DNA of 64,000 nt. Origin: Narthecium ossifragum (lineage: Eukaryota > Streptophyta > Magnoliopsida > Dioscoreales > Nartheciaceae). The notes under the pieces are model-generated. The model ran no database searches, had not been told where the DNA came from, and saw only the letters and a program-made list of their open reading frames with translations. Location of the stretch: positions 5,528,001 to 5,592,000 of the forward strand of contig OY986969.1 of NCBI GenBank assembly GCA_963920575.1, read 5' to 3'. Within the stretch, counting starts at the first letter, position 1, and each line of letters starts with the position of its first letter. Shown here piece by piece: positions 34,141 through 45,164 of this stretch. Position numbers and translations under genes: made by a program.

Positions 34141-34345
34141 TTTCAGGTTGGATAATGACTTTTTGCTTATATTTAGATGTACAACTTATAGCACAGATTT
34201 GGGATTGTTATAGGGAAGCTTTTGGCTTGGTCATTAATTCAGTAAAATCTAGTGTAAACTATGCCCTTCACTCTCTACCTAGAGGGCGCCGGGCGGTGCA
34301 GGAGATTTTTAGGAGATTGGAAATGGTGTGGACGTCAATGGCATT
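34141..34345 (+). pseudogene. Possible LINE reverse-transcriptase remnant
   Basis: The frame from 34155 contains IWDCYREAFGLVINSVKSSV, which resembles the segment after the catalytic DD of plant non-LTR reverse transcriptases (an F-x-x-x-S/A-GL-x-IN-x-x-KS pattern). Just upstream, in another frame, NDFLLIF resembles the (A)DDxLLF motif. Only about 60 residues remain, frames are broken, and the match rests on this pattern alone. Confidence 0.4.
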
Positions 34346-34599
34346 CTTAGATTGGGAATGGTGTAGTCGTCGATGGGGATCTTTGAGAGTGTTCCCTTGA
34401 GCAGGGAAAAAAAAAGATTATTCTCCTCCACCATGCTCTTTAGACACCAAGAAAATGGCAAAGTGCAAATACTAGTAAGATGAGATGGTTTTCATAATCA
34501 ACCTCATAAGAGGTAGTAGAATACATCTACATTTTGACGGTTGAAATTTATTCAACTCAATATTTAAGGGTGGAGACCGGAAAACATAGACATAGCTGG

Positions 34600-35033
34600 A
34601 ATTGCAACTTATGAAATGTGGACAAATAAAAACGCGCTATATATCACAGGTCTTGGCGCGAGCGGAGCATCAGGAGGTGGCGTGGCCAAAGACTCAAGAC
34701 ATGACGCGGGGTCGGCGTCACGGGTCATGCGAGGCTAGGCGGCCTCAAGATAACAAGCAAACTATCCCCAGCAAGCACACAAGCATATTCCCCAGCAATG
34801 ACGTGTGGAATCTTGAAAATGGCGCGGCAGATTTTGAAGATGGCGGGGCAGATTTTGAAGGTAAAAGATGGTGCGCCATGAAGGGGATTCCAGTGAGCAG
34901 GGTTATGTGACAAAGCAACCCAGGAGGGCACACGGGGCGAGTGTGCGCAAGGCACGTTAGACGGCGCACTGATCGCGCGGGCGACGCGGGTAGGTGGCCA
35001 AGTTCGAGTCCAACTAGGACTTGGGGCGCCCGA
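34600..35033 (+). repeat. Left piece of an LTR-like repeat split by the solo LTR at 35034
   Basis: GC-rich DNA in an AT-rich surrounding, ending 'gtccaactaggacttggggc' + gcccga. After the solo LTR, the right piece (37406-38210) holds similar wording (gttggactaggactcaatgc). Together they look like one Copia-type LTR with internal repeats. The far left end is not clear. Confidence 0.45.
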
Positions 35034-37405
35034 TATGAGGACCTGTCCCTCCATTCCTAGGTCAACTGCTTGGGTTGAGCCCGTGGCTCGTTGTGGACCG
35101 CAAGGGCAATTTGGTAAATTGTGTCTTGTCGGTTTGTTTCACACCCGCGTGGTGCACACACATCCTCTATATTTGATTTATGTGTTTGCTAGAACACTAG
35201 GCGAGCTTGGGATCGAAAGATCCAAGCTCAAGCACGCAGAAGCCTGGTTTTGGGGCAGCTGGCGGCCCATGTGCGATCGGTCGCTCCTTGGAAAGACCGA
35301 TCGGACATGTGTGCGATCGATCGCTCCTTGGAAAGACCGATCGGACATGTGTGCGATCGATCGCTCTTTGGAGCGATCGATCGGACTTGTGTCGGTGGTC
35401 GGCGCGGCCGACGTGTCCGGATAAGGACGCGAACCGACTTAACCCGGCCCAGTCCGATCGATCGGGCCCTGGACCGATCGATCGGACTGGAGCCTATAAG
35501 TAGCCCGAGACCTCCCCTGTTTTTCCGGCTTGCTTCCCTTCTCCTTCCTCCCCTCCGTTCTCTCTCCTCCGACCATCGTTTTGGGTGCTTGAACGCTCGT
35601 TGGATTCGTGACAGCGAGAGGAAGATTCCTGGTTTAATTTGAAGCCGGTTTGGTGCTCGTAGCGTGGGGAATCAGCCGAGGTTTGCGTTTCCGGTAGGTT
35701 TCTACCTACGTGGGTTAATAAGGGGTTTTCTCTTAATCTAACCGGTAGATCTAGGTGTTCTTGATGTGGTTGGGTGCCTCTTGCTTGGATTAATTTCTGT
35801 TGTAAGTTTCATAAGATTTGATTGAGATTTTAGTAAAATTTTAGCATGTTTAAACTCGGATTTTTCGATTTCTCTGTTCTTGAAGAACAACCGGTTTACG
35901 GCGCGTTTTTCGGTTTGTACATGCATGATCTGGATTTATGATGAACATGAGAGTTGTAGAATGTTGAGTCTACTCTCAGATCCAACTGGTTTCATAATTG
36001 TCGAAATTTTCTCTGATGTTTTATGATTTTTCTACGGATGGGCTGCATTTCAGCAATTAAAGGTAATTAGTGCGATTAGTGATTTTGATTAGTGTTTTCT
36101 GGGTAATCTAGCCGTTGGATGTTTCCCGGGTTTGGATATGTTGATCCCAACATGTTTATTGGCAGTTGTCTAAGTTGGATCTAGAATCCGACATCGTTTG
36201 GACGTCGGATCGATGAGGTCACTTAGCCTCTAATTAGAGGATCTTGGTGTTTTTAATAATATTATATGTTCTGAACATATAATATAATATTATATGTTAT
36301 GAACATATAATATAATATTATATGTTCATCTTAGTTTTCGGGGTTGCTTCCCGTTGCAGGAGTCCACGGTTGACGGTCGCGGTACCGTCGTAATGGCGGG
36401 ACCCGCTGTGGATTGGCTGGCAGCGGTCGGTAGTATCATTGCAACGATCCAGTTGGACTTGTATGTTATCTTTGTCATACTATTGCATGCTTACCTCTTA
36501 CCTGCGTATGATCATAGCATGCATTTTGTTGTGCATTAGATGCATAAGGATAGGGCGTGGGTGATGGGTTGATCGCCGATCCGAGGCTTTCAGGTAGCTC
36601 GGATTTAGCTCTAGTACCGTGACAGGTAGTAAGGTCCAAGTTGGATTGTAGTATTCAGTCGATATTGATGATAGGCTTAGATGACTTGAATACATATTGA
36701 TCGATGATTTAGAGGTCGTGTCGGCCTCGAGTCAGGTTCTGAGGTGTAGCCGGTGTCCGGTTATAACGACTCTTGAGTATAGGGTGTGCCTACTCAGCGG
36801 TGTCATTTCCTGTCAACAGTGCCGGTTACCTACTTGTGAGTCAGCAGTGTTAGTTTCATGTTTACTGAGCGTGACCCATCATGGGACCAGTTCTTCTGGA
36901 AGATCATGAATGTGGACCTCAGGAACGCGCGGTGGGGTTATGGGACCCATGTGTACACCCAGACCTTACTTGGGGACGACACTGTTGAGTTCCCTCCTTT
37001 CTGTGTGTCGTAGTGTAGAATCCTACTGAGCTTTATGCTCACTCCTACCCGGACAACGTTTTGCAGGTGCATGCGTCAACTCCTCCTCAGTGGCCCCTAC
37101 CGGGCAGGTGTTTGGTGATGTGGCGGCGTCTGACGGTGCTTGAGGAGCGGTGATAGTCTTCTACACCCATTTTTGCTAGTTAGCCTATTACGGGAGTGTG
37201 ATGTATTAATATAAACCCTTTTGAGGATTTGAATATTATATTATATCTTTTGAGGTTGTTAATTATTGTTAAATAAGGGTGTTTATGAATTGTTTAGGGA
37301 GACCAGTAGATTAGAGGGAACCCCTCGCCAAAATTATTCCGCATTAGTTAGGTTTCGGTTCGCGTCGCCCGGCCCAGTTGGGCCTTCGCGGGTGGGGGCG
37401 CGACA
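35034..37405 (+). repeat. Solo LTR, family A (2372 bp), with 5-bp target duplication
   Basis: It ends GGGGGCGCGACA, and cccga flanks it exactly (35029-35033 and 37406-37410). The 5' end reads TATGAGGACC where the other copies read TGTGAGGACC, so the usual TG terminus is mutated to TA. It contains GATCGATC palindromes with GCGATCGATCGC and CCGATCGATCGG flanks at 35275-35390 and 35455-35488, and AT palindromes at 36251-36327. Confidence 0.88.
36251..36327. repeat. Triple AT-rich palindrome inside the solo LTR
   Basis: Three units of 'taatattatatgttc(t)gaacatata' type, each a near-perfect palindrome. The minus-strand copy of the same LTR has a single larger AT palindrome (30717-30752) at the equivalent position, just before a 'gcaggag' block, so the structure is conserved while its sequence differs. 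Confidence 0.7.
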
Positions 37406-38210
37406 CCCGATGCGACGCAGTAGGTTGTTGGGGCCAAACCGACTGTGCAAAAGCCCAAGTTCCACTTGGACTGGGTTTTTAGAGGGACTTGACGCGGCAA
37501 AGGCAAGAGTTGGCGCGGGGAAAGTCCAAGTTGCACGGGAGTTCTAGTTGGACTAGGACTCAATGCGTCCGGTGGTAGGCGGTTGGCCATACCAGCCAAT
37601 CCGAGTGGGCGATCATCCTAATTCCACTTGGCTTAGGTCTTCGGCGAGACATGACGCGATGAACAAGGAAGATGGCACGGGAGATTTTGTACTTGACTCG
37701 CGGAAATAGGAAGAAGTTCTATTTCAAGTTAAGTTGCGGGCAGACTTAGGCAAGAGCTATATTTAGCAAGTCATAACCCATGTAAGAGTCCAGTTAAGTT
37801 AGGGAGCTTTGTAATTGGCTGATTGCATGCCTAGATAAGCATGAAGCTTAGGACTTTGAGTTGGACTAGGGAACTTGACTTGTTGGAACAAGTATAGACT
37901 CTCCTCTATATAAGGAGTAGGCCAGCCATGATGATGGATCATCTAGGCGTTGGCTAAGGGTGAGGGCTTCCTTGTTCATTGAGTGATTGTATCCCACGGG
38001 TTGGGCAGAGATTTGAGTGGTCTTGAGTCTTGTAACATTACTCATATTGAATAAGAGAGCTGAGGGTCCTTCCCTTTGCCATAAAACGTATCTTCTTGTG
38101 TGTGTGAGTGAAGAAGACAAAGGAGTAGTGGCTGGTCAAGAGACGAGCTCGACATCGATGATCCAAAGGAGTCGAGGTCGTAGGTCTTCTTGGCGCCATC
38201 ATCAGACAAG
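37406..38210 (+). repeat. Right piece of the split LTR-like (Copia-type) repeat
   Basis: It contains a likely LTR promoter (TATA-type 'ctatataagg' at 37905-37914) and a downstream block 'attgaataagagagctgagg' with 'aacgtatcttcttgtgtgtg', typical of the R-U5 part of plant Copia LTRs. Some segments ('gttggactagg', 'cacttgg') recur internally. It joins the left piece once the solo LTR is removed. Confidence 0.5.
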
Positions 38211-38270
38211 TAAGGAAAAAAAGAGAATAATGTTTTGTGTACATGGACAGGTGGCACCGAATCTGTAAAC

Positions 38271-38500
38271 CACTACCGATTCTTTCATCTAGTTCATTGG
38301 TAGTGGTACACTAAATCAATGAATTAGTAACTCACTATCGATTGAATTGGATCGGTAGTGATGTATCGATTGGTTGATAAAGTCCATCGATAATTCAATC
38401 GGTAGTGAAATACCGATTCATTGATCTAGTCCATCGATAGAATAGTGGTCTATCGATGGACTATATAAAAAAATCGATAGTGGATTACCGATTCATACAT
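38271..38500. repeat. Palindromic ATCGGTAGTG/ATACCGAT array upstream of the SKU5-like gene
   Basis: Five to six ~42-bp units such as aatcggtagtgaaataccga followed by 'ttcattgatctagtccatcg'. It is the best-preserved array of the type seen at 7496-7605 and 55288-55350, and ends about 480 bp before the start codon at 38984. Confidence 0.75.
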
Positions 38501-38983
38501 ATATAGGGTAAACTATGCGTTTGGTACCTAGCTCGTGGGAAGAAGGAGGTTGTCCGGTCACATGTAGGCACGTGACCGGTTCGCTCGGGCCGCCGTTAGA
38601 CCGGCAAACGGCAGGTGGACGGAGACATCAATTAAAAATGGTTCGAGAAATATAGATATTCAATGTTTATTTTTAAAAACACGGATATCACATAAAAATT
38701 TGCTCAAAAACTCAAATAAGAAATGCATACTTTACCCAACATATATATAATGCACATGTCAGGTCAACATGTCCAAAAAGAAATTACGTCCCTTATTTTC
38801 CCGATGACCGGGACCACTCAGCACATTTGAAATTCGAATCCACGAGTCGAAAAGCACACTTAAAAAAAATTTTAGCGCGTCTGAAATCCCTTTGCTGCTT
38901 TCCACCACGACACCCTTCCAGTCGGCAGTACAAGCGCTGCCAGAGTCCCACTGCCACTCAACACAGGGAAAGATAGAGATCCA

Positions 38984-41900
38984 ATGCTCCCCTCCTCTTC
39001 GGGGTTTCCGCCTCTCCTCTTGCTCCTGCTCCTCCTCCTCGGACTGCGTTTAGATGGCGTTCTCGGGGAAGATCCATATGTGTACATCGACTGGAAGGTC
39101 TCATACGTCTCCGCTTCCCCTCTCGGCGTTAAGCAGCAGGTACTTTTGAGGTTTTTGATGATATTGCTGGTATTGTCCTTGTCCTTGCCTTTGCCGTGCC
39201 TTTGTCTTTTAGGGTTTTCTTCCTTTTCCTTTGGATTCCCTCATTTTCAGACTATTTGCCAGGGAACAAGAAATTATTTGAGAAGATGTTATGAATGTGG
39301 TTGTAGAGTTTATATGACAGCGATTAGAGTACCTTAATCTTGAGAAATTGGCTTTGAAATGCTGTTTTGAATGTTGGTGTAGAGTTGCGACAAGAAAGAA
39401 TCGTGTTGCAGTTTTTGAGTTGTTTATTTAGTTTTTGATTGCAGTCAGCCATTGATGTGATGATAGGAATGTTGACATGAGAGGATGGAGACTGTAAACT
39501 GGTTAAATTTGTAAATTTTCCTGCATGGGATAGATTAAGAATTTCAGTTGGATTTCTAAATGGCAAGGTGGGAAACACTATTCTCAGGAGCACCTTTAGT
39601 TTAAGCTTTGACTTTCAAAAGCTGAAAGGACGGCAACTCAGATTGGAAGCAGTGAAGTGAATAGTGACTGTTCCTAGAAATTAGAATTCTTACAGGTCAG
39701 AGACAATTAATGTTCTCTATGTGGATTCTGTCGTCCTGTAGAGGATACATAGAACCTTTTGGTTCTGATAATGGTGAAACAACAGGAAAAAGATGTATTT
39801 TGCATTTCCACCTTAGCTTTTTGAGTGAACTCCTTTTCTGCTGAAGCTTCATTAGCTATAAACCTAATAGACAGTTATATGTGTGCTATCAGCCCGATAG
39901 CTAATTTTAAGACTTTGTTTAATTTGTTTTGGAAGATTGTGAACTAAGAGGTTTGCTCCATGGACAGTTTTATGCCCAGGCAAAAGGCTTTAGGAGGGGC
40001 TTTCTAGCCAGATTGACAGCTGAGATGGATTGATACATGCTGCACTACAATATGGGCATGAATCCGTCGTATGTTCTGGTTGACATAGAAGTATTTTGAC
40101 TATGCTGTAAAGTTTGACCTTTGAACTTGTAGAGCTGCCCAACCACGGGCATATGTCCAAATGCATCTCCAGATTCATTTTGTTGCTTGGTGAAAGTTTG
40201 AAATACCCCCTGAACGGAAGATATAATGATGACCAGGTTTTAGATAAAACAAGCATCTTTATCCTCTTCTCTTTAAACTATATAACTTTGCACTTTGGAG
40301 AGGGAACTACTTGTGATCAACCACGACTCTTTTGTCTTGAACATTATTTTGAAATCCTCTGCTATTGTTCTGTATTTCCCTTAAGCTCAACTGCTTTTTT
40401 TACCATGAACTAAGGTCCTAAACATTTTGTTAGGAGGGCTATCATAGTTTTGTTAGTCTTCACACTTTATTGATCCTGATGCAGGTTGTTGGAATCAATG
40501 GGCAGTTTCCAGGACCACTATTGAACGTGACAACTAATTGGAACGTTGTCTTGAATGTTAAAAACAATTTAGATGAGCCATTTCTTTTAACATGGTGAAT
40601 TCCTTGACTTCTGCATTCTAATTTGTTCTTTTTTCAATTAAGTGAAGTAGTGACATGACATAATCTCTTGTATGGGATCATTATTCAGTGGCTTACTCGA
40701 TACACATGAACACACAGCAGCCCATACTTGCATATACTTCTTTCTCTATCTACAAATCAATATACTCAGATAATGGTCTGGTTAAGATGCATTGCTTTTA
40801 ACAATTTTTATGATGGTTGCCGTAGTGATGATTATTGCAACATGATGCTGTAGGAATGGTTTACAACATCGAAAGAACTCCTGGCAGGATGGTGTGTTAG
40901 GGACAAATTGTCCCATACCTTCTGGTTGGAACTGGACATATGAGTTTCAGGTCAAAGATCAGATTGGGAGTTACTTTTATTTCCCTTCTATCAATTTTCA
41001 GAGAGCTTCAGGTGGTTATGGTGGAATTATAGTAAGCAACAGAGATGTAATTCCAGTGCCATTTGGAATGCCTGATGGAGATATCACAATATTCATTAAT
41101 GACTGGTATATAAAAGATTATAAGGTTAGACCAACTTCTATTGAGAAACAATAAGAAATGTGCGTAATGTGGTAAGATCACTTTAGACTTTACTAACATT
41201 ACAGGGAAACAGGACCTAAGAAAGGACCTTCAAGATACTGCAGATCTTGGCGAGCCTGATGGGGTTCTAATCAATGGGTTTGGGCCCTTCCGCTACAATG
41301 AATCACTTGTTCCAGCTGGAATTGTTTATCAGATAATAAACGTTGAGCCAGGTTTGTTGTTTTTTGTAGCTCACTATACATTATGAATTTCTTTGCTGAT
41401 GCTAGGGATTTCTGTGCCGGTTATGCTGGTAAATCAACGGCACGATAAAAGTAAAGGCACAGGGTCCGTGCACGATTGTGGCCCAAAGCGCTTAGCTTTG
41501 ATTGGCACAACATGTGGCACGGGCCCGATAATCGTTGGCTGATTTTTTAAATGCTTATATCTGGAATACGAAGCTTTCTATTCAAGTACTCTAAAGTCTA
41601 AAACTACTTACAAATATTCCTGTAGTATTTTTTTTTCTCTTATTGTGATTGGTTAAGCGTTAAGCCTTCTATGCTAGCTTGGGGGGCACATGCTGTATAT
41701 GCTACATCTAGTCGTCTACATTGTACCCTCTGTCCTTCACTGTATGCTGCGGTCACGGCCGTTGGCTCTACCTTTGTCTGCGTCGTAGCCACCACCTACG
41801 CCATAAGTTGCACTCACTCGATCCATGCTGGATCAACTGCAAAAGTCACACCCATCAACTATGGGCTTCTCTAAAAAGGTGCTATGCACCTTTATCCCAC

Positions 41901-44900
41901 TAAATTGGTGGCCTTGGGAATTTGACCCCGAGACCTACCTTTTAGAACACATGGGTACTACCACTTGAGCTACTGAAGTGGTTGTTCCTGTATGATTGTA
42001 AATACTTTGAAACTTTAAACCTCCTTGGAAACAAGGAGTGTATTTGCCTACAATTTATCTGTTCGATATGAATTGTTAACCTCGAAAAAATGACAACTCT
42101 TGGGTGGGTGAATGCTAGAAATTTGGTATAATGAATACAGAGATTCATGCACTTTTTACTGATAAGTTTTTATAGAGGTGCATTCAAATTATGTCAGTCT
42201 CAAAAGATAGTTTATTTTACTTTTTCAACAGGAAAAACATACCGTATCCGAGTACACAATGTTGGCATCTCGACTAGCTTGAACTTCAGAATCCAGAATC
42301 ATAACATGCTCCTTGTGGAAACAGAAGGATCATACACGGCTCAACAGAATTATACCAATATGGACATTCATGTTGGACAATCTTACTCATTCCTGGTTAC
42401 AATGGATCAAAATGCCAGCAATGATTATTACATGGTGGCAAGTGCTCGGTTTGTCAATGTATCTTCCAGAGATAAAGCAACTGGTGTTGCTATATTGCAC
42501 TACTCTAATTCACAGGGTCCTGCATCCGGCCCACTTCCTGATGGCCCAGATGAAGGTGATACATACTTCTCAATGAACCAAGTAAGATCAGTTAGGTGAG
42601 GAAGGAAGCTTCATGTTTATAAATGCAAATGATAATCTATCATATATGTTAATTTTTCACTTATGACTCGTTATTTTTCATCCCAATAATTATTTGCATC
42701 CTCATATTAATGCTACCTGTTCCTTAAAGTTTTATTTTTGTGGCGAGTCAAATCACAGACGGAATCTTTCTGCTGGTGCTGCTCGACCAAATCCACAAGG
42801 TTCTTTCAGATATGGTGATATAGCAGTCACTGATGTGTATGTCATACTTAACAGACCGGCAGAGCTCATAAATGGAATGTGGCGAGCTACTTTGAATGGC
42901 ATATCTTACTTTGCCCCAACAACACCCTTAAAGCTTGCCCAACAGTTCAATGTCCCTGGAGTCTATAAGCTTGATTTTCCTAATCGAATTATGAACCGAC
43001 CTGCGAAAATGGACACGTCATTGATTAATAGTACCTATAAAGGGTTTACAGAGATTGTATTCCAGAACAATGCTTCAACTGTTCAAAGTTACCATATGGA
43101 TGGTTATGCCTTCTTCGTTGCAGGGTAATACTCCAAGAACCAAGATATTTATTGTTAGATTTGAGCAATCTCCAGAAAGGTTTACTGTCCTGATTCTTTT
43201 CTGTTTGTTTATAGCATGGATTATGGTACCTGGACTGAAAACAGTAGAGGTACATACAACAAATGGGATGGAGTTGCTCGCAGCACAATACAGGTATGCA
43301 AAGTCAATTTGCTTCAAGAACTGTCACAAACAGAGACGGTGAATAACAGTAACGTTAGGAAGGATGGATTTCATTTATTTGGTTTAGAGGGAATGAACTT
43401 TATCAATATTGAGTTCCTTGATTGAAGCTGGGGCAGCAACATGTTAAATAAATTTAAGAACTTTTATGCTACAAAGTGGTACCACATATAATGGATTGAA
43501 TTGGCTACATCTTTTTCCAATATTTAGTGATACTTAAACATAGCTAATTATGTGTGAATGGAAAGAGGAAAAGAGAGATGAGTATTGCAAACAGAGACAT
43601 AAGAAGGAATATTGCGCAAAGTTTGACATTAAGGTCAAACCCTCTTTCCAGTTATGCTAATATGCACTACTAGCTAGATTTGGGGGAATCCTTGTAACAA
43701 GGTATCCGTAGGATATTGAGAAGCTTGGTTGCGATAATTTCCTGATTTGATTGGGTGCATTAAGATGTGGTGTGTTGGTGCTGACGTTTACACTTAGCCA
43801 CTTATTCCTCTCTTGTATGCTACCCCTATTGAATCACATATCCGGTTCATGATTCATCATACTATTTTCTATAAAAGATGAGAGCTTACATGGCATAAAT
43901 TTAAGCTTCAACGCCAAAATATCTCTCGAATCTCTTGATCAATCTTCCTTCTTACCATCCTTCCTTGCTAATGCATTACATCCATTTGTCATGGTCCCTT
44001 TAAAGGAGCTGAGAATAATAAACAAGAAGGAACTTTTATGAGTAGCTGGCTTATCTCAGCCCTTGAGTAGCTCAAGTGATCAGTACCCAATCACATCAGG
44101 AAATTATCTCAACCAATTCAGGTTAATTGTTACAATTAAGATATAGTGTGTTGGTTGCTGGCTTATTACAGTTCTTTTAAAACCTTTACGATAGGCACCT
44201 ACAAGTGTTGAGTTTGTGGAGCCTAATCATTCCGGACCCGACCATGACGCACTATGCAGAGTTGACGGGGTCCGGGGCAGCGCCCCGGCGGGGATCGACA
44301 AGGTCGTTGACAGGGGTAGTTTATGTAATTTTCTATACCCTATGTGCCGAAACCCTAGGATATGAGGGTGTGTATGGGCGGCCGTCATTGTATCTTGTAA
44401 TTAAGCTTTTTGCCTCTGAGATAGTGAAAACATCCAGCGACTCCGTGGACGTAGTCCTATTCTGGGGTGAATCACGTAAAAACTTGTGTTTGTGCTTTCT
44501 GCTTCTTCTTCCTCCTCTCTTCTAGATCCTATCAACAAGGTTGTTGGCATATACATTTTTTGTAAGCTATATGTTCTGTTGAATTTGGCACTGATTTTTA
44601 GAAGGTTTATGTGCATAGCTGTTTTTTATTGTTGCAAAGGTTTTGGATGATGAGTTTGAGCTGCATTCTTTCTTAGTTCCTAGATTATAATCAAGTTCCA
44701 CTGTGATAACTTATCACTGACCTTACTAGCAATTATTGAAGTACAGGTTTTTCCCGGAGCATGGACCGCTATACTAGTTTATCTTGATAACACGGGAATA
44801 TGGAACTTGCGTGCTGAAAACTTGGACACATGGTATCTCGGACAGGAAGTTTATTTGAGCGTGATTGATCCAGAGGTGACCAACAACAAAGAGCTTCCTT

Positions 44901-45164
44901 TGCCAGATAATGCCATCTTTTGCGGTGCACTCTCAAGCTTACAGAAGTAAGATGCAATCTCTATTTAAGCTGCATTACTCAATCCTAGCCTGTTATGATG
45001 TATGGCATAAGTATTTCTTATATGCCTCCAATTGTTTGTTGTCATGCCTTTGCAGGGAGCAGTCTCATAAATTTAGATTTTCTGAAGCTTCAACTGTGGC
45101 CATACCAAACAGGATTATTCTGCTGTTGCTTCTCATTCCTTTGCTTGGTATATTTTCCTTGTAG
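38984..45164 (+). CDS. SKS (SKU5-like): SKU5-like multicopper-oxidase-like protein, probably GPI-anchored, 9 exons
   Basis: Exons: 38984-39139, 40485-40594, 40854-41124, 41213-41351, 42232-42595, 42759-43124, 43215-43293, 44747-44946, 45056-45164. All are GT-AG, phases agree, total 597 aa, close to the usual ~590. For exon 4 the acceptor just after aaacag (41211-41212) keeps the frame; the AG nine bases upstream would hit a stop. The protein has a leucine-rich signal peptide (residues 9-27), then three cupredoxin domains: TWNGLQHRKNSWQDG in domain 1, the linker GVLINGFGPFRYN, then TYRIRVHNVG in domain 2, and the SAGAARPNPQGSFRYG segment before domain 3. As in this family, copper-binding histidines of true oxidases are largely absent. 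The C-terminus is hydrophobic (RIILLLLLIPLLG), as for a GPI signal. Arabidopsis SKU5 acts at the cell wall/plasma membrane in directional root growth. At the exon 5/6 junction the family Trp of the SxRWNL motif is Arg here. Confidence 0.92.
41400..41545. repeat. GGCAC-rich dispersed repeat in intron 4 of the SKU5-like gene
   Basis: 'gtgccggttatgctgg', 'ggcacagggtccgtgcacga' and 'cacaacatgtggcacgggcc' blocks match the composition of the copies in the aspartic protease introns. Confidence 0.4.
41850..41990 (-). mobile_element. tRNA-derived SINE in intron 4 of the SKU5-like gene
   Basis: On the minus strand the stretch reads 'tagctcaagtggtagtaccc' (RNA polymerase III A box, TRGCNNAGTGG type) and about 35 bases later 'ggggtcaaattccc' (B box type), the spacing expected for a tRNA-derived promoter. 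The complementary structure for a functional tRNA is not present. The 3' end is not fixed. Confidence 0.6.
44205..44540 (+). repeat. Copia-like LTR remnant in intron 7 of the SKU5-like gene
   Basis: GC-rich start, then 'agcgactccgtggacgtagt', 'gaatcacgtaaaaacttgtg' and a 'ttctgcttcttcttcctcct' tract ending near 'tagatcctatcaacaagg', all typical of the 3' half of plant Copia LTRs and their junction with the primer-binding region. No coding region is left. Confidence 0.5.

Noticed and set aside
41200..41212. Acceptor ending at 41204 for exon 4 of the SKU5-like gene
   Set aside because: Using it puts exon 4 out of frame with an immediate stop; the AG at 41211-41212 keeps the frame and the family sequence.
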